NCBI GenBank assembly: GCA_017416765.1
Contig: JAFQBE010000005.1
Location: 43,877-107,876 of the forward strand
Origin: Clostridia bacterium
Lineage (GTDB): Bacteria; Bacillota; Clostridia; Oscillospirales; Acutalibacteraceae
Length of the DNA stretch: 64,000 bases
Reading direction: 5' to 3'
The translations under genes were made by a program, and so were the position numbers. Below the pieces are notes generated by a model. That model ran no database searches. It was given only the letters and a program-made list of their open reading frames with translations, and was not told where the DNA came from. This document shows, one piece after another, positions 25,942 through 34,626 of the stretch; the stretch's first letter is position 1; each line of letters opens with the position of its first letter.

Positions 25942-27303
25942 TTATCTTTCACTCATTTTTACATATGGGGTTTGCTCTTTTACATTGATGTATGCCGGGC
26001 GGATGATTTTACCCATATTCTGTATTTCTTCAATTCTGTGTGCGCTCCAGCCCGAAATACGCGAAATAGCAAAAATCGGGGTGAAAAGTTCGGGCGGCAG
26101 CTCCATCATTTTGTAAATAAGTCCCGAATAGAAGTCTACATTTGGGCTGACACCCTTGTACATTTTACGCTTTTCGGAAATAATTTCGGGTGCATATTTT
26201 GCTACTGTTTCGTAAAGCTCGAATTCTTCGTCATAGCCTTTTTCAACTGAAAGTGATTTTGCACAACCCTTGAGTATATCCGCTCTGGGGTCGGAAAGGG
26301 AGTATATTGCGTGACCCATGCCGTAAATCAGTCCCTTTTGGTCAAATGCCTGCTTGTCAAGCAGCTTGACAAGGTAATCCTTTACTGCGTCCTTGTCCTT
26401 GGTGTTGATGCTCGCTTTCATGTTTTCAAACATCTGCACAACCTTTATATTTGCGCCGCCGTGTCGTGGCCCTTTGAGTGAACCGAGTGCCGCAGAAATT
26501 GCGGAATATGTGTCCGTACCCGATGAAGTAACAACATGGGTGGTAAAGGTTGAGTTGTTACCGCCGCCGTGTTCGGCGTGAAGCACGAGCGCAAGGTCAA
26601 GCACTTTTGCCTCAAGCGGGCTGAAATTGCCGTCCTCACGCAGAAGGTGGAATATGTTTTCTGCCGTTGAGTATTCGGGCTTTGGCAGGTGAATAAACAG
26701 GCTTTTCTGCTGATGGTAGTGCTTGTATGATTGGTAGCTGTATACAGAAAGCAGCGGGAATACGGAAATAAGCTGTAAGCACTGACGCAGGACATTTTCA
26801 ACTGAAATATCGTCGGGTCTTTCATCATAAGCGTAAAGCGCAAGAACGCTGCGCGAAAGCAGATTCATTATATCCTTGCTGGTAGCTTTAAGTATCATAT
26901 CACGTACAAAGGAGCTGGGCAGGCTGCGGAAATAGCTCAGTTCTTCCTTGAAACGGTCAAGCTGTTCCTTAGTGGGGAGCTTGGAAAATAAAAGCAGATA
27001 AGTTATTTCTTCAAAGCCGAATCTGTCCTCGCTCATGAACCCGTTTACAATATCGTGTATATCTATACCGCGGAAAAAAAGCTGACCGTGGCAGGGTATT
27101 TCGTTGCCGTTCTCATCAAGCTCCTTTGCTTTTATGTTTGAAACCTCAGTAAGACCGGTTACAACGCCCTTACCGTTCATGTCGCGCAGACCGCGGTTGA
27201 CATTGTGCTGTGGGTACATTTCGGGTACTATGCCGTTATTTGCACAGGATTCGGCGGCAAGTTGAGAAATATAAGGTGTGATGTCGGAAAAATTTCTGTT
27301 CAT
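25942..27303 (-). CDS. citrate/2-methylcitrate synthase
   Basis: 453 residues from ATG 27303, chosen because it follows AAAGGAG by 9 nt; an in-frame ATG 69 nt upstream lies near the -10. All catalytic regions are present: His in 'LHAEHGGGNNSTFT', the 'GPRHGGAN' loop, His in 'GMGHAIYSLSDPRA' and Asp in 'PNVDFYSG'. The enzyme condenses oxaloacetate with acetyl-CoA (or propionyl-CoA). The N-terminal extension of about 80 residues and the 'RGIDIHDIV' segment are typical of the Clostridia form. In fermenting Clostridia it feeds glutamate synthesis through an incomplete TCA branch. First gene of an operon with the membrane protein. Confidence 0.93.
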   Translation of the reverse strand: MNRNFSDITPYISQLAAESCANNGIVPEMYPQHNVNRGLRDMNGKGVVTGLTEVSNIKAKELDENGNEIPCHGQLFFRGIDIHDIVNGFMSEDRFGFEEITYLLLFSKLPTKEQLDRFKEELSYFRSLPSSFVRDMILKATSKDIMNLLSRSVLALYAYDERPDDISVENVLRQCLQLISVFPLLSVYSYQSYKHYHQQKSLFIHLPKPEYSTAENIFHLLREDGNFSPLEAKVLDLALVLHAEHGGGNNSTFTTHVVTSSGTDTYSAISAALGSLKGPRHGGANIKVVQMFENMKASINTKDKDAVKDYLVKLLDKQAFDQKGLIYGMGHAIYSLSDPRADILKGCAKSLSVEKGYDEEFELYETVAKYAPEIISEKRKMYKGVSPNVDFYSGLIYKMMELPPELFTPIFAISRISGWSAHRIEEIQNMGKIIRPAYINVKEQTPYVKMSER

Positions 27304-27343
27304 TGTCGTGTTCTCCTTTGGTAATTTTAAAATAATCATAATA

Positions 27344-27381
27344 ATTATACATTGAATTATTGTTCTAATCAAGTGAACAAT
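27344..27381 (-). promoter_or_regulatory. promoter of citrate synthase with overlapping dyad
   Basis: On the minus strand TTGATT (27372-27367), a 17-bp spacer and TATAAT (27349-27344). The palindrome ATTGTTC-N9-GAACAAT (27359-27381) spans the -35, as expected for a repressor operator. Confidence 0.75.
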
Positions 27382-27432
27382 GTGTAAATTTTAACACCTT
27401 GCACAAAAATTGCAGGGTGCAGTAAATATTTA

Positions 27433-27461
27433 TTGTAAAATCATGTCACATATGTTATAAT
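27433..27461 (+). promoter_or_regulatory. promoter of transporter-LRR operon
   Basis: TTGTAA (27433-27438), a 17-bp spacer and TATAAT (27456-27461), 46 bp before the start codon. Confidence 0.75.
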
Positions 27462-27507
27462 ATTAAAGTATAGATTATATGCAAAAATATTCAAAGGAGC
27501 GATGCAG

Positions 27508-29277
27508 ATGAGTAAAAGCGGTACCGGCTTAACTATGGATAAGGTTAAAGCGTTCGCTACTGAAATCAAAACTCATTGGAACACCCCTGCACCGGGCAAG
27601 TATGTGCCCTACAAAGAGTATAAGGATGTGGTTTTTGCCGTAGGCAGTAACTACGCAGGCTCAAAGATTCTTGAATATATCGGATTTGCTTCAGCCTGTT
27701 ATCTTATCATGCACCACTACAAGCTGCCGTATCTGACCTTTTCGGTTATCAGCATTCTGAATATGCCGCTTGGCTATATTTCAGCGCTGATGTGGTGGTT
27801 TGTCTGTGACAACCTCGGCTTCCTGCCAAAGAAAACTGAGAAAAAGTTTTATTTTGTCTACGGTCTGATGGCACTTTTCGGCATATCAACCATACTGTTC
27901 GATTATTCGCGGCTGTTTGACCAGACGAGTCCGTTTATTACATACCTCAACGGGCTTGAGGGCATGAATGCCACCGCCTGTTTCAAAACCTTCGGTACGC
28001 ACTTTCTGTATACCGGCTGGGTCGGTGCGCGTAATATATTCTGGCGTAAAAAGTTGTTACCAAAATACGGCAGATATAAGTATTCACTTTATTGCGATGT
28101 TGTACCCAAGTGCATTATGGTATTCCTTATAGGCTGGCTTCCCGTTTACAATATTCCCGATGTTGCAACGCGCGTATGGGTTGCAAACCTCATGTTTGCA
28201 ACCTACAATGTTTTCGGCTTTGCAAACAATATGGAAACCTGTACAAAGAGTATCAGCCCCAACCTGCAGGAAAGAATTTATGTGCGCAGCTATCCTGTTA
28301 AAATTTCACACTTTTTCAATACTATTGTCGGTATAGTCGTTCCCGCAATTATCGGTGCATTACGCTATGAATGGGCGGATATAAATGTTTACCGCTATGT
28401 TATTCCGATAGGCTTTACCGTGCTTGCCGGCTTTACAATGGCATTTGCCGGCAAGATTAAAGAGCGTATTCCGCAGCCGCCCGTTGAAAAGAAGGTTGAT
28501 ATTAAATTCTGGGACGGTATGTTCGGCGTTCTGAAAAACAAATATCTGCTAATCAAGAATATTGTTGCCCTTATTGATTCGTTGGGTAACGGTATGCTGC
28601 CGTTTGTAACGATTATCTATTTCTATACCTTCCGTCTGAGCGGCTTGCCCTACAGCCTTATTGTTATGCTGATTTCCTTTGCAGGTACTCCGCCCGATTT
28701 CTTCTCACCCTATTTCTTAAAGCGTTTTTCATACAAGCAGATTATGATATTCTATCAGCTTACCCGCGCCATAGGCTACGGAATTATCGCGGCGGCAATG
28801 TGGTTCTGCGGCGATAACCTGACCCTTTGCGGTACAATCTGTATTGTTGTTATGTTCTTTATGGAAATGACCAAAACCGTTCCCACAACCGCAGGACACG
28901 ATATGGATGTAAGAATCGGTGACTATCAGATGTATCTTTCAGGTGAACGCCTTGAAAGCTTTGCGGGTGTTTTCGGTTGGTTTACCGGTCCTATAGTTTC
29001 TTTTGTCGGTCTTATCATTCCGCTTATGCTTCTCAAATACGGCTTTAACTCCAACTGGGATGTACTGTTTATTGATGCATCGCGCAGAAATATTATCGTT
29101 ATCCCGATTATTGTTGATGTTATAGGCTTTACCCTTATGACCATACCGTACCTGTTCTGGGATTATGACAGCAAGAAACAGAACCAGGTTATGGAGGTCC
29201 TAAAGCGCCGTGCAGAAGTAACGGAAAAGAATGCCAAGGAAGCGGGAGAAACCGTTTCCGGCGGTTATTTAGGTTAA
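27508..29277 (+). CDS. MFS/GPH-like multi-pass transporter
   Basis: 589 residues; the second ATG (27508) is 8 nt after GGAG and is preferred to the first (27502). About 12 hydrophobic segments with long soluble loops. Scattered similarity to the MFS_2 (GPH) fold, such as the internal 'FNTIVGIVVPAIIGALRYEW' region and the cytosolic loop 'KIKERIPQPPVEKK'. The length exceeds typical GPH carriers (about 460). Substrate unknown. It is co-transcribed with the LRR protein that follows (15-nt gap). Confidence 0.75.
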   Translation: MSKSGTGLTMDKVKAFATEIKTHWNTPAPGKYVPYKEYKDVVFAVGSNYAGSKILEYIGFASACYLIMHHYKLPYLTFSVISILNMPLGYISALMWWFVCDNLGFLPKKTEKKFYFVYGLMALFGISTILFDYSRLFDQTSPFITYLNGLEGMNATACFKTFGTHFLYTGWVGARNIFWRKKLLPKYGRYKYSLYCDVVPKCIMVFLIGWLPVYNIPDVATRVWVANLMFATYNVFGFANNMETCTKSISPNLQERIYVRSYPVKISHFFNTIVGIVVPAIIGALRYEWADINVYRYVIPIGFTVLAGFTMAFAGKIKERIPQPPVEKKVDIKFWDGMFGVLKNKYLLIKNIVALIDSLGNGMLPFVTIIYFYTFRLSGLPYSLIVMLISFAGTPPDFFSPYFLKRFSYKQIMIFYQLTRAIGYGIIAAAMWFCGDNLTLCGTICIVVMFFMEMTKTVPTTAGHDMDVRIGDYQMYLSGERLESFAGVFGWFTGPIVSFVGLIIPLMLLKYGFNSNWDVLFIDASRRNIIVIPIIVDVIGFTLMTIPYLFWDYDSKKQNQVMEVLKRRAEVTEKNAKEAGETVSGGYLG

Positions 29278-29292
29278 GGAGGTGCGGATAAT

Positions 29293-30549
29293 ATGAGCAA
29301 GAAAAGCAAAAATCAAATCCCCCTTAACGAAAAAGATAAAGACAACATTCAGTCAAAGCTTGTTGACAGCGAAATTCATCTTGACATACCTGAGGATGAA
29401 ATATGGACCTATCGGGTTGAAGGCCTTGCCGCACCGCACATAAATAAACCGTATAAGTATTACACCTTCAAAAAGATTGTTTTTGCCGTTGTTATTATTA
29501 TTGCAGTTTCGCTTTCAATGTATTTCAGCGTGCGTACCGTACAGAAGGATACATTCGAATACGAAGAAACATCAATCGGTACGGAACTTTCAAAATACAG
29601 CAATACAGGCTATATGACAGTGCTTGATATCGACTATGTATCTCATATTGAGTATGACCGCGAAAATCCCGATGTGAATACGAATTTTACCGTGGTTAAG
29701 GATAAAACAAAGAAAATAGTTTCTGTCGGTCCGTATGCACTCAACTGTGACGAAAAAATACAGGTTATAAATATCAGCGCAGATGTTGTTAATATCGACC
29801 CCAAGGCTTTCTATTCCTGCTGGGCTTTGCAGCGCGTTGAAATTGATGAAAACAACCCGAACTACTGCGATGTTGACGGTGTAATTTACAATAAGGATAT
29901 GACCGAGCTGATTTTTGTACCCTGCGACCACGATACCTACAGGGCGGAAAAATACGGTCATGCCGAGTACGATGAAAACGGCTTCAGAATTGAGCCTGCT
30001 GAGGATTCGGCGAATTTTGAACAGTACAGAAAAGATGTTCTTACCTATGTCGTACCGTCAAGCGTTAAAACAATCGGTCAGCTTGCCTTTAACTATGCCA
30101 ATATGACCGATGTATACCTGCCCGAAGGTGTTACGGTAATAGAAACACTCGGATTTTTTGAAATTCCAAGGCTTGCAAATATATATTCATATAAATCCGC
30201 TACGGTAACGGATACACACTTTACAAGCGAAGCCGCACTCGGTGAAGTTTATCTTTCTCTTCCCGAAGGTCTTGAATATATCGGCTCGGACTGTTTCAGC
30301 TACAACCAGGCAATGACCTATGTTTACATTCCCGAAAGCGTAACCTATATCGGTCATCACGCATTCTGGGATACCTGCTACAAGCAAGACGGCGAAATCA
30401 AGGGCGTAAATGTAATAAATGTTGCGGCTGATGAAGAAACCTTCAAGGATAATGTTCACCTTGGTGACAGCTGGCGACCGCAGTACGATTACCTGCTGTT
30501 CAAAAAGAGTATTGATGTAAACTACTCTGCACAGCGTGAAGCAAAATAA
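29293..30549 (+). CDS. membrane-anchored BspA-like leucine-rich repeat protein
   Basis: 418 residues, SD AAGGAGGTG. A cytosolic N-terminus of about 55 residues, one transmembrane segment about 59-77 (FAVVIIIAVSLSMYFSV), then an extracellular LRR_5-type domain (about 115-400) with repeats such as 'VVNIDPKAFYSCWALQRVEI', 'VKTIGQLAFNYANMTDVYLP' and 'LEYIGSDCFSYNQAMTYVYIP'. LRR_5 domains in gut bacteria mediate binding to proteins or carbohydrates. It probably partners the preceding transporter at the membrane. Confidence 0.82.
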   Translation: MSKKSKNQIPLNEKDKDNIQSKLVDSEIHLDIPEDEIWTYRVEGLAAPHINKPYKYYTFKKIVFAVVIIIAVSLSMYFSVRTVQKDTFEYEETSIGTELSKYSNTGYMTVLDIDYVSHIEYDRENPDVNTNFTVVKDKTKKIVSVGPYALNCDEKIQVINISADVVNIDPKAFYSCWALQRVEIDENNPNYCDVDGVIYNKDMTELIFVPCDHDTYRAEKYGHAEYDENGFRIEPAEDSANFEQYRKDVLTYVVPSSVKTIGQLAFNYANMTDVYLPEGVTVIETLGFFEIPRLANIYSYKSATVTDTHFTSEAALGEVYLSLPEGLEYIGSDCFSYNQAMTYVYIPESVTYIGHHAFWDTCYKQDGEIKGVNVINVAADEETFKDNVHLGDSWRPQYDYLLFKKSIDVNYSAQREAK

Positions 30550-30566
30550 AATATAAGCACAAAATA

Positions 30567-30605
30567 AAAAGCGTTTCGCTCTCTTGATATGAGCGGAACG
30601 CTTTT
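30567..30605. terminator. bidirectional terminator
   Basis: AAAAGCGTTTCGCTC / GAGCGGAACGCTTTT with a 9-nt loop, between convergent genes. Confidence 0.88.
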
Positions 30606-30611
30606 AACTTT

Positions 30612-31349
30612 TTATAAAGTTTTTAAATATTCAGTAAATACATTCCAGTGGTTTACTGCCATGTATTCGCCGTTGCCGCCATCGGTACGCATTTCAAGCG
30701 GATGGGGTGATTTTGTGTCAAGCAGCACAGGTATCATACCTGCATTCCTTGCTCCGTCAACATCGGGTATACGTCCGTCACCGCAGTACCAGCATTCGGC
30801 AGGGGAAAGGTGCGCAAAGCTTGCGGCAGCCTCAAACAGCATTTTGTCGGGCTTGCAGAAAAGCAAATCCGCACTTGTAAGGCAGAATTCCATATCTGCA
30901 CCCGGCAGCCAATGCTTTATCGCCAGTGCAAGGCTTTCTCCGCTCATTGCGTTGTTGCTGATTACAGCTGTGCGTATGCCAAGCGAATGAATTGCTTCAA
31001 GCAGCTGCGGCACACCATCAATAACCGTGCGTGATGAATTGAAGCGGTCGAATATTTCTTCCTGTTCAGTCATGGGAAGATTTATTTCAATGCCCGCATT
31101 CATCGTTGCGTATTTTATAACAGCCGAAAGCGGAATATCAAGCGGTTTGCCTGCCACGGATTTCAGTTTCCCGGTTCCTTCATAGTATTCTGTCCAGAGC
31201 TTTTCAAGCTTTTCACCGCTGATATTTTCAGCACTTTTTGCGTATTTGAGTAAAGCGTCAAATCCTTTTGCTGCGCTGAAATTGCCGCCGCTGAACAGCG
31301 TTCCGCCGACATCAAAAAGTATCATTTTCGGTTTTTTATTGTATGGCAT
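30612..31349 (-). CDS. HAD-superfamily hydrolase
   Basis: 245 residues from the ATG at 31349, 7 nt after AGGTG. HAD motif I 'ILFDVGGTLF' (nucleophile Asp), motif II in 'AVISNNAMSG' (Asn in place of the usual Thr/Ser context), motif III Lys in 'FCKPDKMLFEAA' and motif IV 'CGDGRIPDVDGARNAGM'. A Rossmann-like phosphatase of the haloacid dehalogenase type acting on a small phosphorylated metabolite; substrate not predictable. Monocistronic, convergent with the LRR protein. Confidence 0.85.
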   Translation of the reverse strand: MPYNKKPKMILFDVGGTLFSGGNFSAAKGFDALLKYAKSAENISGEKLEKLWTEYYEGTGKLKSVAGKPLDIPLSAVIKYATMNAGIEINLPMTEQEEIFDRFNSSRTVIDGVPQLLEAIHSLGIRTAVISNNAMSGESLALAIKHWLPGADMEFCLTSADLLFCKPDKMLFEAAASFAHLSPAECWYCGDGRIPDVDGARNAGMIPVLLDTKSPHPLEMRTDGGNGEYMAVNHWNVFTEYLKTL

Positions 31350-31413
31350 GCTTTTCACCTCGCAGTTTAATATAAATCAATAAACTGTATATTTCAAGGT
31401 TTATTAAATATCA

Positions 31414-31722
31414 TTATTCTTCAATCAAATCAACAATCATGGAAATTGCCTGTTGCTTTTCGGGGGAAAGGCAGGCGATTTTATTTATCAGTTCATTGCT
31501 TGGCTTATTGTCTTTATTGCCAAACATAATGGCTTCTTCTGATGCTTCAAGTCGGTTGCATATTTTTTCAATCAGTTGCAGGCTTGGTCTGCATGAGCCT
31601 GTTTCAATTCTGCTTAAATGTTCAACCGAAATTTCAAGAATTTCTGAAAATTGCTCCTGCGTATATCCTTTTTCATTCCTTGCGTTTTTAATTCTTTGAC
31701 CAATCAGCTTGAAATTAATCAT
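31414..31722 (-). CDS. XRE-family transcriptional regulator
   Basis: 102 residues. Cro/CI helix-turn-helix at 5-62 (IGQRIKNARNEKGYTQEQFS, then EISVEHLSRIETGSCRPS) and a helical C-terminus (78-102). It is divergent from a secreted PPC/Ig-like protein. The only strong sequence in the 157 bp between them is a perfect 13-bp dyad over that gene's promoter, so this regulator probably represses it (and possibly itself). Confidence 0.85.
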   Translation of the reverse strand: MINFKLIGQRIKNARNEKGYTQEQFSEILEISVEHLSRIETGSCRPSLQLIEKICNRLEASEEAIMFGNKDNKPSNELINKIACLSPEKQQAISMIVDLIEE

Positions 31723-31789
31723 AAACCAAACCTCACAGATTGTTTTGATTTATTTTATCAAGCTAAAGAAATAATATTAATGATAAATA

Positions 31790-31827
31790 ATATCACTATT
31801 GACAAATGAAATCAATAGTGATATAAT
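31790..31827 (+). promoter_or_regulatory. promoter embedded in a perfect 13-bp dyad operator
   Basis: ATATCACTATTGA (31790-31802), a 9-nt centre, and TCAATAGTGATAT (31812-31824). The dyad contains the -35 TTGACA (31799-31804) and most of the -10 TATAAT (31822-31827; 17-bp spacer). Occupation would exclude RNA polymerase. The adjacent XRE regulator is the obvious candidate. Confidence 0.82.
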
Positions 31828-31879
31828 TTGTTCAATGTTGAATGTATTTGCAACTAAAAATATGAAAGGATATATCAAT

Positions 31880-33109
31880 ATGAAAAAAACGAAAATTTTT
31901 GCTTTAATTATTTCTGTGCTAATGTTAGTTTCTGTAAGTGGTATTAATGCACTCTCTGTAGCTACACCGCTCAATGCTGGCAAAAGCATGTCAACTGCTA
32001 CTCTCGTACCTGAATTTAATAAAGAATATGTTGGTTCATTAAGTTCTTCCACAGATGAAGCATGGTATAAATTCACCACAGAGTTTGCAGATGCATATTA
32101 CAGAGTTGATTTAATTAACTACAACTTACCTGAAGGCTTACATTACCATCAAAATCCTCGTGTACAGCTGTTGGATATAAACAGCAAAGAAATAGCTGCA
32201 TTCTATGGACAATATGGTGACGGATATTTAAGCAAAAAACTTGAAAGCAACACAACATATTTTATTAAAATAACACATGAAGATGTTGTAGAAAAAGGTA
32301 ATTTTGAAATAACTGTTTCAATTGATTATGATACTGCACCGGATGAAATGGAAAAAGCAGTATCCGTTGAAATAAACCAAACAATTTCAAATTCACTAAA
32401 TGGAGATTACGATAAGGATTGGTTCAAATTTGTAGCTCCGGTTTCAGGTGATTACGAAATAGTGCTTGATAGAGGCGAATTGCCTGAAGGTAGTCATTCT
32501 TCTTCCAGATGTGTCAACATAACTCTTTTTGACCGATACTCGCAAACTTTGGCAACGGGTTTTACAGCACATGGTAATAATGCAATTTTAAATGTTGAAC
32601 TTGAAAAAGGTGAAACATATTATATTGAAATTTGTATGGGCGGCAGCGAATACATGCATACAGGAAAATATGCATTTATTATTTTCAATGATAATGCTGA
32701 TACGCCCGTTGCACCACCTGTAGTGACCAAAACTTTGTCAAGTATAAGTATTGATACTTTACCAACAAAAACAAAATATAATATAGGTGAGAATCTTGAT
32801 ACTACAGGAATGGTAGTAGAAGCCAATTATTCAGATGGTACATCTGCTGTAATTACAAACTATGAGGTTTACGGTTTCGATTCATCAAAAGCCGGAACAA
32901 GTACGGTGAGAGTTAGCTATTCCGAGGGGGGCTATACAAAGATTGCTGCTTTCTCTGTTGTCATAAATGAAAAAGAAGAAACGCAAGAACCAGGAAATAC
33001 AGGTAATAGTTCATTTTTAGATTCATTAGCTGATTTTTTCAATGAAATGCTTGAATTTTTTGCAATGATATTAGAGTTTATAATTAATATGTTTACATCG
33101 CTTGCATAA
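31880..33109 (+). CDS. secreted PPC-domain and Ig-like protein with C-terminal hydrophobic tail
   Basis: 409 residues from the ATG after GAAAGGA; longer frames start inside the promoter. Signal peptide 1-24, two pre-peptidase C-terminal (PPC)-like beta domains (about 35-145 and 155-270; 'DEAWYKFTTEFADAYYRV', 'DKDWFKFVAPVSGDYEIV'), a Big_3 Ig-like module (about 283-365) similar to those in the scaffoldin, and an amphipathic/hydrophobic C-terminus (about 378-407). PPC domains usually assist secreted hydrolases, but no catalytic domain is present here. Likely a surface adhesin or binding protein. Confidence 0.8.
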   Translation: MKKTKIFALIISVLMLVSVSGINALSVATPLNAGKSMSTATLVPEFNKEYVGSLSSSTDEAWYKFTTEFADAYYRVDLINYNLPEGLHYHQNPRVQLLDINSKEIAAFYGQYGDGYLSKKLESNTTYFIKITHEDVVEKGNFEITVSIDYDTAPDEMEKAVSVEINQTISNSLNGDYDKDWFKFVAPVSGDYEIVLDRGELPEGSHSSSRCVNITLFDRYSQTLATGFTAHGNNAILNVELEKGETYYIEICMGGSEYMHTGKYAFIIFNDNADTPVAPPVVTKTLSSISIDTLPTKTKYNIGENLDTTGMVVEANYSDGTSAVITNYEVYGFDSSKAGTSTVRVSYSEGGYTKIAAFSVVINEKEETQEPGNTGNSSFLDSLADFFNEMLEFFAMILEFIINMFTSLA

Positions 33110-33116
33110 TTTATAA

Positions 33117-33160
33117 AAACAGCAAATCGTATTACACAAGGGTAATGCGGTTTGCTGTTT
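33117..33160 (+). terminator. Rho-independent terminator
   Basis: AAACAGCAAA...ATTAC / GTAAT...TTTGCTGTTT stem of about 17 pairs with small internal mismatches, followed by tgctttt. The next 275 bp (33161-33435) hold no supported gene; a short hairpin ATATGGA/TCCATAT lies near 33240. Confidence 0.8.
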
Positions 33161-33435
33161 GCTTTTATGGTGAAAATTCAAATATGTCATTTTATTTTGC
33201 TTTAATCACAATAATATATACTGTTTCTGAATATGGTGATATGGATAGTCCATATTTGGGGTTTAAAATACGGTAATGATACTGTTGCCATAAAAATAAA
33301 TCCTTTCCGTGCATTAATGCTTTGGATAGGACTTTTTTACGATTCTGTGTGCTTTTTTGTGTGCTTTTTTTCAAAAATCATTCTTGCACAAAAAACAAAA
33401 ATCGCTGAAACCTTTGGGATTTCAACGATTTTCAT

Positions 33436-33565
33436 TGGCGCGCTGGAAGGGACTCGACCGCCTGCTTTGCAGGCTTACGGCTCGCATAAATGCTCGCCAC
33501 TCAAAGCTAAAAACAGTCCACCGGACTGTTTCCTTAACGCTTTGACCCCTCGCGGGTTCGAGTCC
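33436..33565 (-). repeat. tRNA-linked repeat, copy A
   Basis: 130 bp. On the minus strand it ends with the last ~22 nt of the neighbouring tRNA-Arg including CCA (GTCGAGTCCCTTCCAGCGCG then CCA), preceded by about 108 bp with nested palindromes (AACAGTCCGGTGGACTGTT, GCCTGCAAAGCAGGC). A terminator-like hairpin follows on the minus strand. The period to the next copy is 182 bp. Confidence 0.85.
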
Positions 33566-33617
33566 ATACAAACACAAAAAAATAAATGCCGCAACCTGAC
33601 GGTTACAGCATTTATTT

Positions 33618-33747
33618 TGGCGCGCTGGAAGGGACTCGACCGCCTGCTTTGCAGGCTTACGGCTCGCATAAATGCTCGCCACTCAAAGCTAAAAACAGTC
33701 CACCGGACTGTTTTCTTAACGCTTTGACCCCTCGCGGGTTCGAGCCC
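33618..33747 (-). repeat. tRNA-linked repeat, copy B
   Basis: Near-identical to copy A across 130 bp, differing in the flanking ~50 bp, which again contain a distinct terminator-like hairpin (AAATAAATGC/GCATTTATTT, 33591-33617 area). The tRNA 3' end itself starts 180 bp further on. Frames translated through these copies are artefacts. Confidence 0.85.
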
Positions 33748-33765
33748 CTGAATCACATAAAAAAC

Positions 33766-33793
33766 AAGCAGCACATCTGACGATGTACTGCTT
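33766..33793 (-). terminator. terminator of tRNA-Arg
   Basis: AAGCAGTACATC-GTCA-GATGTGCTGCTT (minus strand) followed by GTTTTTT, directly after the tRNA CCA. Confidence 0.8.
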
Positions 33794-33797
33794 ATTT

Positions 33798-33874
33798 TGG
33801 CGCGCTGGAAGGGACTCGAACCCCTGACCTTTTGGTTCGTAGCCAAACACTCTATCCAGCTGAGCTACCAGCGC
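33798..33874 (-). tRNA. tRNA-Arg (ACG)
   Basis: 77 nt including encoded CCA. Acceptor GCGCTGG/CCAGCGC with discriminator G, D-arm with AGCTCAGCTGGATAGAG, anticodon stem TTTGG/CCAAA around loop CTACGAA (anticodon ACG, A34 normally edited to inosine by TadA), and T-arm GGTTCGAGTCC. Promoter and terminator are both visible. Confidence 0.97.
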
Positions 33875-33902
33875 AAAAGTGCGGTTTCTCGACCGCTCGA
33901 AT

Positions 33903-33931
33903 ATATTAGCACAAATAAAAACAAAAAGCAA
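33903..33931 (-). promoter_or_regulatory. promoter of tRNA-Arg
   Basis: Minus strand TTGCTT (33931-33926), a 17-bp spacer and TAATAT (33908-33903), about 29 bp before the tRNA. Confidence 0.75.
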
Positions 33932-33966
33932 GCCTTTTTTGAAAAAAATTGTGACTATTTTATTTT

Positions 33967-34626
33967 TTATTTTAAGTTATCAAAAAATGTGTTAAGTTCT
34001 TCGTATCTGTTTATATAACAAATGCTGTTTGCCTTAATTTCCTCTGCTTTGTTTGCGGCGGCTTTATCGTAAATTGAAACAACAGGGAAGCCTGCCTTGT
34101 GTGCGGTTGTTGCCGCGTGCGGCGAATCTTCAAAAACGAAGGTTTCGCTTTTGGGTGTACCGAGAGATTTCAGCGCAAGCTCGAATATATCGGGGCTTTG
34201 CTTGCTGATTCCTATTTCCGCACAAGTGAAAATTTCATCAAAATATTCAAGCATACCGTTTAGTTTAAGCGATGCTTCGGCAAGTCTGCGTTCTGTTGCG
34301 GTTGCAACGCACATTCTGATATTTTCAGCCTTTAATTTATCAAGAAAAGCGATTATATCCTGTTTGGGCGAAACTCGGTTTATATAAAAATCGTTAATCT
34401 GTTCGTGCATATAGGCAAGCACATCTTCAGCTGTGCAGTCAAGCTTATATTCGCTGACGATATATTCCGACGATTCACGAAGAAACATTGTTGAAACCCT
34501 GTCGCGCAAATCGGGTCGCGGGGTGACACCTTTGGAAACAATAAAATTGTAAGCGAGGTTGTTCCATATCGGCATGGAGTCAATCAGTGTGCCGTCAAGG
34601 TCGAATATTGCGCCGCTTATTTTCAT
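33967..34626 (-). CDS. HAD hydrolase, beta-phosphoglucomutase-like
   Basis: 219 residues. Motif I 'GAIFDLDGTLIDSMP' (Asp nucleophile and acid), helical cap about 15-80, motif II 'CVATATERR', motif III Lys in 'GISKQSPDIFE' (the expected Lys-Pro is Lys-Gln-Ser-Pro), and motif IV 'VFEDSPHAATTAHKAG'. Family members are phosphatases or phosphomutases of sugar phosphates and nucleotides. It overlaps the thiN stop/start by 4 nt, so it belongs to the thiN-trmB-PHP transcript. Confidence 0.88.
   Translation of the reverse strand: MKISGAIFDLDGTLIDSMPIWNNLAYNFIVSKGVTPRPDLRDRVSTMFLRESSEYIVSEYKLDCTAEDVLAYMHEQINDFYINRVSPKQDIIAFLDKLKAENIRMCVATATERRLAEASLKLNGMLEYFDEIFTCAEIGISKQSPDIFELALKSLGTPKSETFVFEDSPHAATTAHKAGFPVVSIYDKAAANKAEEIKANSICYINRYEELNTFFDNLK

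Noticed and set aside
33192-33374. A 60-residue minus-strand frame before the repeats, with a Lys/Ser/Thr/Gln-rich start
   Set aside because: Resembles the end of an integrase only vaguely; no SD, no promoter and no catalytic motifs.
33422-33931. Several short frames translated through the tRNA-linked repeats
   Set aside because: They cross the tRNA gene and terminators and repeat because the DNA repeats; I recall similar spurious annotations around such repeats in gut Firmicutes.
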